Shown here: positions 1 to 5,687 of the stretch, piece by piece
Numbering within the stretch: the first letter of the stretch is position 1
How the letters are laid out: the number at the start of each line of letters is the position of its first letter
Assembly: GCA_017935825.1 (NCBI GenBank)
Contig: JAGBGW010000144.1
Coordinates: 1 to 7,694 of the forward strand
DNA: 7,694 nt
From: Clostridia bacterium
GTDB lineage: Bacteria > Bacillota > Clostridia > Christensenellales > Maliibacteriaceae
Direction of reading: 5' to 3'
The notes under the pieces: model-generated
Told to the model about the DNA's origin: nothing
The model's database searches: none
The model's input: only the letters and a program-made list of their open reading frames with translations
Made by a program: the position numbers and the translations under genes

Positions 1-82
1 AAACTTTTTACAGTTCTTATCGGTATTTATCTTTTGCGTTTGCCCCTTGCCACACCCGATAATTAGTGTATTTTGATATATT

Positions 83-1480
83 TCAAATTACATCCTTATC
101 GAGTGGTGTCAAACGAGAAGCTCTTTTGTTCTTATCCAATTTGTTTTCTTTTTTCACATAGAAGTAAAATGCCAGACACAGCACGATCTGCACGAAGGAC
201 GAACAGGGCGTTGCAAGTCCGATGCGAAAAAGCGATACGGGCAAAATCTTGCTCATCAAATACGACACGGGCACACGCACAAGGCAGGCACCGATGATGC
301 CCTGCAGCATGACGAACGTGGTGTTGCCGCAGCCGTTGAAGTAACCGATGAAGCAGAAGAGGAACGGTGTCAGCAAACAGTCGATGGCATAAGCTTTCAT
401 ATACTGTGCCGCAGGTGCGATGATCTGTGCATCCTTTGCAAAGATTGCCGCCAGCAGGTCGCCTCGGAAGAACGCCAACACAGCAATGGCAAAACCGACG
501 CACAGCGAGGTGATGATACCGTACCAAAGCGCCTTTTGTGCACGATCGGGACGTTTTGCACCCATGTTCTGGGCAACAAAGGCGGACATGGACTGCATGA
601 ACGCAGAGGGGATCAGCAGGATGAAAGCGCAGACCTTCTCTGCCACACCTACGCCAGCGGAAGGGTTCAGACCAAGGCTGTTGACGATGGCAAGGATCAC
701 AAGGAAGGAAATACTCACCAGCAGCTCCTGCAGTGCGATGGGGATGCCAAGCTTCAAAATGGTTGCAGTGTGCTGACGGTCAAAGCGGATCATCTTCGGT
801 GCAAAGTCAAAGGGCAGCTGCTTTTTTCGTATGAAGATCAGGGAGATGATGACACTTACCGCCTGTGCGCTGATCGTTGCAATTGCCGCGCCCGAAGCAC
901 CCATGCCAAACACGGCCACAAGAAGCAGGTCACCAAGGATATTTAAAATGCATGCGATCAGCACCGTGATCAGCGGCACTTTGGAGTCGCCGATGCCGCG
1001 GAAGATACTGCCGATCAGGTTATATGCCACGATGAAGATCATGCCCCAGGAGCAGATGGTGACGTAAGATACCGTGTTTTCAAAGGCTTCCTTCGGCGCA
1101 TGCATGATGTTTGCAAGGGCAGGTGCACAAAAAACCATAAGCACAGTTACAATAAGCGCGATTCCTCCAAAGAGGAAAATACCGCTTCCGATGATGCTGC
1201 CTGCCACGTCGCGCTTGCCTGCGCCGATCATTTCACCAACGTAGATGGTAAGACCCATTGCAATGCTTGTGATGACAAAGGTCACCGTCATCATGATCTG
1301 ACTGCCCGTGGATACGGCAGATACATACACGTCCGCATTTGCGCCGCCAAACTGACCCACGATCAAAAGGTCCGCCGCGCCGTACATTGCCTGCAAAAAC
1401 AACGCAAACAAGATCGGCAGCGAAAAGCGGATCAAAGGGGAGAAGATCTTACCCTCGGTAAAGTTTTGTGTTTTTTCCAT
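83..1480 (-). CDS. MATE-family multidrug/sodium efflux transporter
   Basis: This 465-residue integral membrane protein should export a cationic or toxic small molecule in exchange for Na+ or H+. The sequence shows the MATE pattern: a short cytoplasmic N-terminus followed by about 12 hydrophobic segments, including LIRFSLPILFALFLQAMYGA (residues 16-35) and then DLLIVGQFGG, a signature of the NorM/YoeA-like branch. The second half repeats the first with LGIPIALQELLVSISFLVIL. Length matches the family (about 450-470). The C-terminus is lysine-rich (KKENKLDKNKR), as expected for a cytoplasmic tail. The ATG at 1480 is preceded by GGAGG (1487-1491) at a 6-base spacing, so the start is firm. A promoter, two repeated RNA structures and a terminator precede it, so expression is probably set by transcription attenuation. 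The substrate cannot be read from sequence. Family is confident; branch is likely. Confidence 0.95.
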   Translation of the reverse strand: MEKTQNFTEGKIFSPLIRFSLPILFALFLQAMYGAADLLIVGQFGGANADVYVSAVSTGSQIMMTVTFVITSIAMGLTIYVGEMIGAGKRDVAGSIIGSGIFLFGGIALIVTVLMVFCAPALANIMHAPKEAFENTVSYVTICSWGMIFIVAYNLIGSIFRGIGDSKVPLITVLIACILNILGDLLLVAVFGMGASGAAIATISAQAVSVIISLIFIRKKQLPFDFAPKMIRFDRQHTATILKLGIPIALQELLVSISFLVILAIVNSLGLNPSAGVGVAEKVCAFILLIPSAFMQSMSAFVAQNMGAKRPDRAQKALWYGIITSLCVGFAIAVLAFFRGDLLAAIFAKDAQIIAPAAQYMKAYAIDCLLTPFLFCFIGYFNGCGNTTFVMLQGIIGACLVRVPVSYLMSKILPVSLFRIGLATPCSSFVQIVLCLAFYFYVKKENKLDKNKRASRLTPLDKDVI

Positions 1481-1486
1481 TTGGCA

Positions 1487-1491
1487 CCTCC
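1487..1491 (-). promoter_or_regulatory. Ribosome binding site of the MATE gene
   Basis: GGAGG on the minus strand, six bases before the ATG at 1480. It follows the terminator's T run almost directly, so it is present only in read-through transcripts. No complementary CCUCC is seen in the leader, which argues for transcriptional rather than translational control. Confidence 0.8.
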
Positions 1492-1497
1492 AAAATC

Positions 1498-1546
1498 AAA
1501 AAACGCCGGATAAGACAACCGCATAGAATGATCCGTCTTATCCGAC
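1498..1546 (-). terminator. Attenuator: rho-independent terminator in the MATE leader
   Basis: On the minus strand GTCGGATAAGAC (1546-1535) pairs with GTCTTATCCGGC (1516-1505). That is a 12-bp stem with one U-G wobble and an 18-nt loop, followed by G and six T (1503-1498). It lies seven bases ahead of the transporter's GGAGG, so termination here would silence the gene. The large loop makes it weaker than a typical end-of-operon terminator, which suits a regulated attenuator. Confidence 0.75.
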
Positions 1547-1575
1547 AATGCAATACGCTGCATCCGCCTCCGACG
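1534..1575 (-). ncRNA. Leader RNA motif, copy 2 (42 nt), overlapping the terminator
   Basis: Read on the minus strand: outer stem CGTC (1575-1572) with GACG (1537-1534); 5' internal strand GGAGGCGG (8 nt); inner stem ATGCA (1563-1559) with TGCAT (1552-1548); a 6-nt apical loop GCGTAT; 3' internal strand TGTCGGATAA (10 nt). Compared with copy 1, one outer and two inner base pairs change in a compensated way, and both internal strands keep exact length. The conserved CGGATAAGAC is also the 5' arm of the terminator, so this copy should act as the direct antiterminator when folded. Confidence 0.72.
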
Positions 1576-1589
1576 AAAAATCCATGCGA

Positions 1590-1634
1590 CATCTTATCCG
1601 GCACTGTACATACGATTTACAGCATCCTCCGATG
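1590..1634 (-). ncRNA. Leader RNA motif, copy 1 (45 nt)
   Basis: Read on the minus strand: outer stem CATC (1634-1631) with GATG (1593-1590); 5' internal strand GGAGGATG (8 nt); inner stem CTGTA (1622-1618) with TACAG (1608-1604); a 9-nt apical loop containing CGTAT; 3' internal strand TGCCGGATAA (10 nt). The motif begins only 3-4 nt after the predicted transcription start. Its 3' part, GCCGGATAAG, is perfectly complementary over 10 bases to the terminator's 3' arm (1505-1514). Function is inferred from structure only. Confidence 0.7.
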
Positions 1635-1643
1635 ACCAACAAG

Positions 1644-1672
1644 ATTATACCATTTTCTGCTCTAAAATGCAA
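1644..1672 (-). promoter_or_regulatory. Sigma-A-type promoter for the MATE leader
   Basis: The minus strand reads TTGCAT (1672-1667), a 17-base spacer, then TATAAT (1649-1644), a perfect -10. The predicted start is near G1637, three bases before the first stem of copy 1, so the RNA begins almost exactly with the structured motif. Confidence 0.8.
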
Positions 1673-1728
1673 CGAAGGACAATGCTTCAAATTCGTTAAA
1701 ATAAATGCAAAAAAGTGTATGGGAAAGA

Positions 1729-1757
1729 TTTCACATGCGCTCCGATTTGTGTATAAT
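1729..1757 (+). promoter_or_regulatory. Sigma-A-type promoter for the FGGY kinase, with possible operator
   Basis: TATAAT at 1752-1757 is preceded at 17 bases by TTTCAC (1729-1734), a weak -35; shifting by one gives TTCACA with 16 bases. The -10 is flanked by a 7-bp inverted repeat, TCCGATT (1741-1747) and AATCGGA (1772-1778). An interrupted palindrome TAAC-N2-GTTA (1763-1772) lies at the predicted start. A weak -35 with symmetric sequence around the start suggests a regulated promoter, but no regulator is encoded here. Confidence 0.6.
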
Positions 1758-1883
1758 AAATGTAACGTGTTAATCGGAAAAAACTTTATAACACATCTGT
1801 CTTCATTTCTATTTCTGCATCATCGGTTGTTCGCATGAACGCTGCGCGAAAACTTGAAATTCACACGAAACGAGGAACGCAAT

Positions 1884-3416
1884 ATGAGTAAAACCGCACT
1901 TGGCATCGAACTTGGCTCCACCAGAATCAAAGCCGTCACCATCGACGAAAATCATGTCCCCGTATCTTCGGGCGACTACACATGGAAAAGCACCTTTGAA
2001 AACGGTGTGTGGACCTACGACATGGATGAAGCCTGGGCAGGTTTGAAGACCGCCCTTGCAGGTGTTGAACACCGCGAAAACATCGCCGCCATGGGTGTGT
2101 CCGCCATGATGCATGGCTACCTTGCCTTTGACAAAGATTGGAATCTTCTGGTACCTTTCCGCACCTGGCAGAACACCATCACAGGTCAGGCGGCGGCAGA
2201 GCTGACCACGCTTTTTGGTTTCAACATTCCCCAGCGCTGGAGCATCGCACATCTTTATCAGGCTGTATTGAATGAAGAAGACCATGTGGACAAGATCGCC
2301 CATATCACCACCTTGGCAGGCTATATCCATTACATGCTCACAGGTGTCAATGCCGTGGGCGTGGGCGAGGCATCGGGCATTTTCCCCATCGACAGTGAGA
2401 AGAACGACTACGATCAGACCATGATCGAGAAATTCAACTACCTTGTTTCCGACCGAAATCTGCCCTGGAAACTGATCGACGTGATGCCCAAAGTTCTCGT
2501 CGCAGGTGACGATGCAGGTGTGCTCACCGAAGAGGGCGCGGCAAGGATCGATCACCTCCTTGCACCCGGCATCCGCTTCGCGCCGGCAGAAGGCGATGCA
2601 GGCACCGGCATGACCGCCACCAACGCCGTTGCCCCCAGAACGGGTAACGTTTCGGCAGGTACTTCCATTTTCTCCATGGTGGTTTTGGAACAGCCCTTGA
2701 AGCGCATCTATGAAGAGATCGACATGGTCACAACGCCCACAGGTAAGCCCGTCGCAATGGTGCACTGCAACAACTGTGCCAACGATTCCGACACATGGGT
2801 CTCCGTTTTGAAGGAAACTGCATTGCTTTTCGGTGCCGAGCCCTCCACGGGCGACCTTTATACCAAGCTGTATGAAAAGTCCCTGGAAGGCGACCCCGAT
2901 TGCGGCGGTATGCTGGTCTGCAACTATATGGCAGGCGAAGGCGTTACCCATATGGACGCAGGCCGTCCCATGGTGGTCAGAAAGCCCGACAGCAAGTTCA
3001 CCTTGGCAAACTTCTTCCGCGCAACGCTGTATTCCACCATGGCAACGCTGAAGCTTGGCATGGATATCCTTGCCCGCGAAAACGTCGCCATCGATTCCCT
3101 CACAGGTCACGGTGGTCTGTTCAAAACGCCTGTGGTGGGGCAGAAGTACCTTGCAGCTGCCTGCAACGCGCCCGTTACCTGCATGGAGACCGCAGGCGAA
3201 GGCGGCCCCTACGGCATGGCGCTGCTTGCAGCATATCTGCTCAATAAAAAAGACGGCGAATCTTTGGAAGACTACCTCAACGCCAACGTCTTTGCCACCG
3301 CATCCAGCTCCACGCTTTCTCCCGATCCCGTGGATGTGGAAGGCTTCAACGGATACATCGAACGCTTTACCGAGCTTCTGAAAGTGGAAGAAACTGCCGT
3401 TGAAGTGATCAAATAA
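1884..3416 (+). CDS. FGGY-family carbohydrate kinase (pentulose kinase-like)
   Basis: This 510-residue cytoplasmic enzyme should phosphorylate a ketose with ATP, feeding a pentose pathway. The FGGY N-terminal domain starts with the phosphate-binding loop GIELGSTRIKA (7-17). SAMMHGY (about 73-79) matches the sugar-contacting MHG segment of xylulokinases. EGDAGTGM places the likely catalytic base at Asp238, and NVSAGTSIFSMVV and TGHGGLFKTP correspond to the C-terminal ATP-binding half. The loop has Glu9 where most FGGY kinases have Asp; I believe this is typical of a clostridial subfamily often annotated only as 'ATPase' or FGGY kinase. The ATG at 1884 is preferred over an upstream in-frame TTG at 1854 because GAGG (1872-1875) sits eight bases before it and the domain begins there. 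Neighbouring xylB suggests a pentulose substrate. L-ribulose (AraK-like) or D-xylulose are the main options; sequence does not decide. Confidence 0.9.
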   Translation: MSKTALGIELGSTRIKAVTIDENHVPVSSGDYTWKSTFENGVWTYDMDEAWAGLKTALAGVEHRENIAAMGVSAMMHGYLAFDKDWNLLVPFRTWQNTITGQAAAELTTLFGFNIPQRWSIAHLYQAVLNEEDHVDKIAHITTLAGYIHYMLTGVNAVGVGEASGIFPIDSEKNDYDQTMIEKFNYLVSDRNLPWKLIDVMPKVLVAGDDAGVLTEEGAARIDHLLAPGIRFAPAEGDAGTGMTATNAVAPRTGNVSAGTSIFSMVVLEQPLKRIYEEIDMVTTPTGKPVAMVHCNNCANDSDTWVSVLKETALLFGAEPSTGDLYTKLYEKSLEGDPDCGGMLVCNYMAGEGVTHMDAGRPMVVRKPDSKFTLANFFRATLYSTMATLKLGMDILARENVAIDSLTGHGGLFKTPVVGQKYLAAACNAPVTCMETAGEGGPYGMALLAAYLLNKKDGESLEDYLNANVFATASSSTLSPDPVDVEGFNGYIERFTELLKVEETAVEVIK

Positions 3417-3421
3417 TGACC

Positions 3422-3451
3422 TTGCACAACATATCGTATAAACGGTATAAT
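3422..3451 (+). promoter_or_regulatory. Sigma-A-type promoter for xylB
   Basis: TTGCAC (3422-3427), an 18-base spacer, then TATAAT (3446-3451), lie in the 66-base gap between the two kinase genes. xylB can therefore be transcribed on its own, in addition to any read-through; no terminator hairpin is visible in the gap. Confidence 0.65.
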
Positions 3452-3482
3452 AGATTTAACAAAGTATAGGAGACGTACGCTT

Positions 3483-4961
3483 ATGAAACTTTATATCGGT
3501 GTAGACCTTGGTACTTCCTCGCTGAAGCTCCTTTTGATGGATGCCGAGGGTAAGATCCTCAATACCGTATCTCACGATTATCCCCTTGAATTTCCTCAGC
3601 CCGGCTGGAGCCAGCAGAATCCCGAAGACTGGCACAAAGCGCTTTTGAAGGGCATGCCTGAACTTCTGGAAGGCTTCGATGCAAGCGAAGTTGCAGGTAT
3701 CGGCTCCGGCGGTCAGATGCACGGTCTGGTCGTCCTTGATAAAGACGACAACGTTATCCGTCCTGCCATCCTTTGGAACGACGGTCGTACCGCAAAGCAG
3801 GTAGACTACCTGAATGATGTTATCGGCACGGCAAAGCTTTCCGAGCTGACTGCTAACATCGCATTTGCAGGCTTCACCGCTCCCAAGATCCTTTGGATGA
3901 AGGAAAACGAGCCTGAAAACTTTGCAAAGATCGCAAAGATCATGCTGCCCAAGGACTATATCAACTATATCCTCACGGGCGTGCATGCATGCGATTACTC
4001 CGATGCTTCCGGCATGCTGCTGCTTGATGTAGAGCATAAGTGCTGGAGCCGCGAGATGCTGGACATCTGCGGCGTGTGCGAGTGCCAGATGCCCAAGCTC
4101 TTTGAGTCCTTCGAGTGCATCGGTACCGTCAAGCCCGACGTGGCAAAAACTCTTGGCATTCCTGCCGACGTTAAGGTTGCAGCAGGCGCAGGCGATAACG
4201 CTGCAGCAGCAGTTGGCACCGGTGTGGTGGGCGAGGGCGGCTGCAATATCTCCCTTGGCACCTCCGGCACCGTGTTCATCTCTTCCAAGACCTTCGGTGT
4301 GGACAGCAACAACGCGCTGCACGCATTTGCCCATGCAGACGGCGGCTACCACCTGATGGGCTGCATGCTTTCCGCTGCCTCCTGCAACAAGTGGCTCATG
4401 GAAGACATCTTCGGCACCACCGATTATGCTGCAGAACAGGCGCCCATCACCGAGGATAAACTGGGTGAGAACCACGTGTTCTTCCTGCCTTACCTGATGG
4501 GTGAGAGAAGCCCCATCAACGACACCAACGCGCGTGGTACCTTCATCGGCATGACCATGGATGCAAGCCGTGCCGATCTTACCCAGGCAGTGCTGGAAGG
4601 CGTAGCATTTGCAATCCGTGACAGCGTGGAAGTTGCAAAGTCCCTGGGCATTGAGATCAACACCTCCAAGGTCTGCGGCGGCGGCGCAAAGAGTGCTCTT
4701 TGGAAGCGCATCTTCGCAAACGTCCTCAATGCAGAGCTTGAGTGCCTGGAATCCGAACAGGGTCCCGGCATGGGCGGTGCAATGCTGGCGATGGTCGCCT
4801 GCGGCGAGTACCCCGACGTCCAGTCCGTCTGCGACAAGCTGGTCCACGTTGCCTCCACCGTCAAGCCCGAACCCAAACTGGTCGCTAAATACGAAAAACG
4901 CTACCAGCAGTTCAAGCAGATCTATCCCGCCCTGAAGGCAGTATTCCCTCAGATTCAGTAA
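3483..4961 (+). CDS. xylB: Xylulokinase
   Basis: Cytoplasmic ATP-dependent kinase converting D-xylulose to D-xylulose 5-phosphate, the last step before the pentose phosphate pathway. The 492 residues match the family (E. coli XylB has 484). Visible motifs are the phosphate loop GVDLGTSSLK (6-15), GGQMHGL with Met79-His80 contacting sugar, LWNDGRT, the catalytic base Asp238 in AGAGDNAAAA, SLGTSGTVF, and the C-terminal CGGGAKS (398-404) for nucleotide binding. PYLMGERSPINDTNARGTF is also strongly XylB-like. The ATG at 3483 has AGGAG (3468-3472) ten bases upstream. It lies 66 bases after the other FGGY kinase and has its own promoter candidate. No xylose isomerase is in view, so the D-xylulose may come from an isomerase elsewhere or from arabitol/xylitol oxidation. 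Identification is confident at family level; substrate assignment is likely. Confidence 0.93.
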   Translation: MKLYIGVDLGTSSLKLLLMDAEGKILNTVSHDYPLEFPQPGWSQQNPEDWHKALLKGMPELLEGFDASEVAGIGSGGQMHGLVVLDKDDNVIRPAILWNDGRTAKQVDYLNDVIGTAKLSELTANIAFAGFTAPKILWMKENEPENFAKIAKIMLPKDYINYILTGVHACDYSDASGMLLLDVEHKCWSREMLDICGVCECQMPKLFESFECIGTVKPDVAKTLGIPADVKVAAGAGDNAAAAVGTGVVGEGGCNISLGTSGTVFISSKTFGVDSNNALHAFAHADGGYHLMGCMLSAASCNKWLMEDIFGTTDYAAEQAPITEDKLGENHVFFLPYLMGERSPINDTNARGTFIGMTMDASRADLTQAVLEGVAFAIRDSVEVAKSLGIEINTSKVCGGGAKSALWKRIFANVLNAELECLESEQGPGMGGAMLAMVACGEYPDVQSVCDKLVHVASTVKPEPKLVAKYEKRYQQFKQIYPALKAVFPQIQ

Positions 4962-4973
4962 CACTTAAAGCAA

Positions 4974-4999
4974 AGCACCGCATATGCGGTGCTTTTTTT
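4974..4999 (+). terminator. Rho-independent terminator of xylB, probably bidirectional
   Basis: AGCACCGCAT (4974-4983) is followed directly by its complement ATGCGGTGCT (4984-4993) and seven T (4993-4999). In the opposite direction the same hairpin follows the sigK stop codon and is trailed by TTTGCTTT, so it can stop both convergent units. The sigK TAA (5000-4998) lies inside the T run of the xylB terminator. Confidence 0.9.
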
Positions 5000-5675
5000 A
5001 ATGTTCCAACATTGCTGCTAACTTCTGCATCGCTTTCTTTTCAATTCTTGAGACATAGCTTCTTGAAATGCCAAGCACCTCCGCCACTTCGTTTTGTGTC
5101 ATGGCGTTGCCGTCTTCCAAGCCATAGCGCAGGGTCATGATGGTACTTTGCCGTGGTTCCAGCTTTGCCACAAGGTTTCGGATTCTGGAAAGGCGTGTGT
5201 TTCGTATGACGGTTTCATCCACGCTTTCTTCCTGTGTACAGAGGATATCCAACAGTGTTAGTTCGTTGCCTTCGCTGTCTGCGCCGATGGGTTCGGACAG
5301 CGATACTTCGCGGCGCTCTTTTTTCTCACTTCGGATGCGCATTAAAATCTCGTTTTGAATACAGCGCGATGCATATGTCACAAGCTGTACGCCCTTTGCC
5401 GGGTCGTAGGTGGACACGCCCTTGATCAGACCGATGGTGCCGCAGGATACAAGGTCGTCCATGTCTCTGTTCTGTGCGTATTTCTTTGCAATGTGCACCA
5501 CAAGCCGAAGATTATGTTCGATCAGCTTTTGCTTTGCCTCCCGGTCGCCCTGTACCATTTTTTGAATCAAAGCTTCTTCCTGCCTGGGATCAAGCGGCTT
5601 GGGAAAATTTGATGGACTTTTCACATACCCCAGCATGAAGAAAAGCTCCCGAAGCAAAAGATAAAATCCTTCCAT
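4998..5675 (-). CDS. sigK: RNA polymerase sporulation sigma factor SigK (pro-sigma-K)
   Basis: Sigma-70 family factor that directs late mother-cell transcription (coat, cortex and mother-cell lysis genes) during sporulation. The 225 residues show region 2 (about 50-115) with LIEHNLRLVVHIAKK, DLVSCGTIGLIKG and TYASRCIQNEILM, and region 4 (about 165-222) with the helix-turn-helix TQNEVAEVLGISRSYVSRIE. The linker VSLSEPIGADSEGNELTLLDIL matches SigK rather than SigE. The hydrophobic N-terminus (FYLLLRELFFMLG before YVKSP) resembles the B. subtilis pro-sequence, which is cut before an equivalent YVK, so processing near residues 16/17 is likely. The gene is uninterrupted: no skin-type element splits it. 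The ATG at 5675 has AAGGAGG (5681-5687) five bases upstream. It begins 10 bases after the desulfurase gene, whose stop codon overlaps this ribosome binding site, so translation may be coupled. Confidence 0.93.
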   Translation of the reverse strand: MEGFYLLLRELFFMLGYVKSPSNFPKPLDPRQEEALIQKMVQGDREAKQKLIEHNLRLVVHIAKKYAQNRDMDDLVSCGTIGLIKGVSTYDPAKGVQLVTYASRCIQNEILMRIRSEKKERREVSLSEPIGADSEGNELTLLDILCTQEESVDETVIRNTRLSRIRNLVAKLEPRQSTIMTLRYGLEDGNAMTQNEVAEVLGISRSYVSRIEKKAMQKLAAMLEH

Positions 5676-5680
5676 GAAAG

Positions 5681-5687
5681 CCTCCTT
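5681..5687 (-). promoter_or_regulatory. sigK ribosome binding site overlapping the upstream stop codon
   Basis: AAGGAGG on the minus strand, five bases before the sigK ATG. Its first two bases are part of the TAA (5688-5686) that ends the desulfurase gene, an arrangement that supports co-transcription and translational coupling. Confidence 0.8.

Larger units (their letters stand above)
1481..1637 (-). promoter_or_regulatory. Structured 5' leader of the MATE gene (candidate tandem riboswitch or antiterminator)
   Basis: This is the predicted transcribed leader between the minus-strand promoter and the transporter ATG, about 157 nt. In transcript order it contains hairpin copy 1 (1634-1590), a 14-nt linker, hairpin copy 2 (1575-1534), a rho-independent terminator (1546-1498) and the ribosome binding site (1491-1487). 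The two copies align without gaps outside their apical loops and have compensatory base changes in both stems. The terminator's 5' arm coincides with the conserved 3' strand of copy 2, so folding of the motif and formation of the terminator exclude each other. That is the design of an ON switch. I do not recognise the motif as a specific known class. Guanidine-IV (mepA) riboswitches precede MATE genes in Firmicutes and ANTAR-type dual hairpins overlap terminators, so both need comparison. Structure is seen; ligand or protein partner is unknown. Confidence 0.75.

Noticed and set aside
17..62. Inverted repeat TTATCGG (17-23) and CCGATAA (56-62) downstream of the MATE gene
   Set aside because: Only 7 bp with a 32-base loop and no T run after it on either strand, so it is not a convincing terminator.
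1432..1563. Possible 43-codon leader peptide (MQRIALSDKTDH...) on the minus strand overlapping the MATE start
   Set aside because: Its GGAGG is only three bases from the ATG and is explained as part of the conserved RNA motif. The equivalent position in copy 1 gives just ATG-CTG-TAA, so coding is not conserved while structure is.
1505..1602. CRISPR-like or transposon-end interpretation of the repeated CTTATCCG sequence
   Set aside because: Only three occurrences, one inverted, with unequal spacing. The pattern is fully explained by two RNA motifs plus a terminator arm.
1835..1891. 18-codon frame ending across the FGGY kinase start
   Set aside because: No ribosome binding site precedes its ATG, and short frames overlapping a start arise easily by chance.
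1809..3110. Open frame of 433 codons antisense to the FGGY kinase
   Set aside because: It shows the same pattern of Cys/His/Gly-rich, domain-free protein opposite a gene with clear motifs.
3456..4964. Long open frame (502 codons) antisense to xylB
   Set aside because: It mirrors xylB almost exactly, is rich in Cys, His and Gly in no domain order, and has no ribosome binding site. It results from the codon bias of the real gene.
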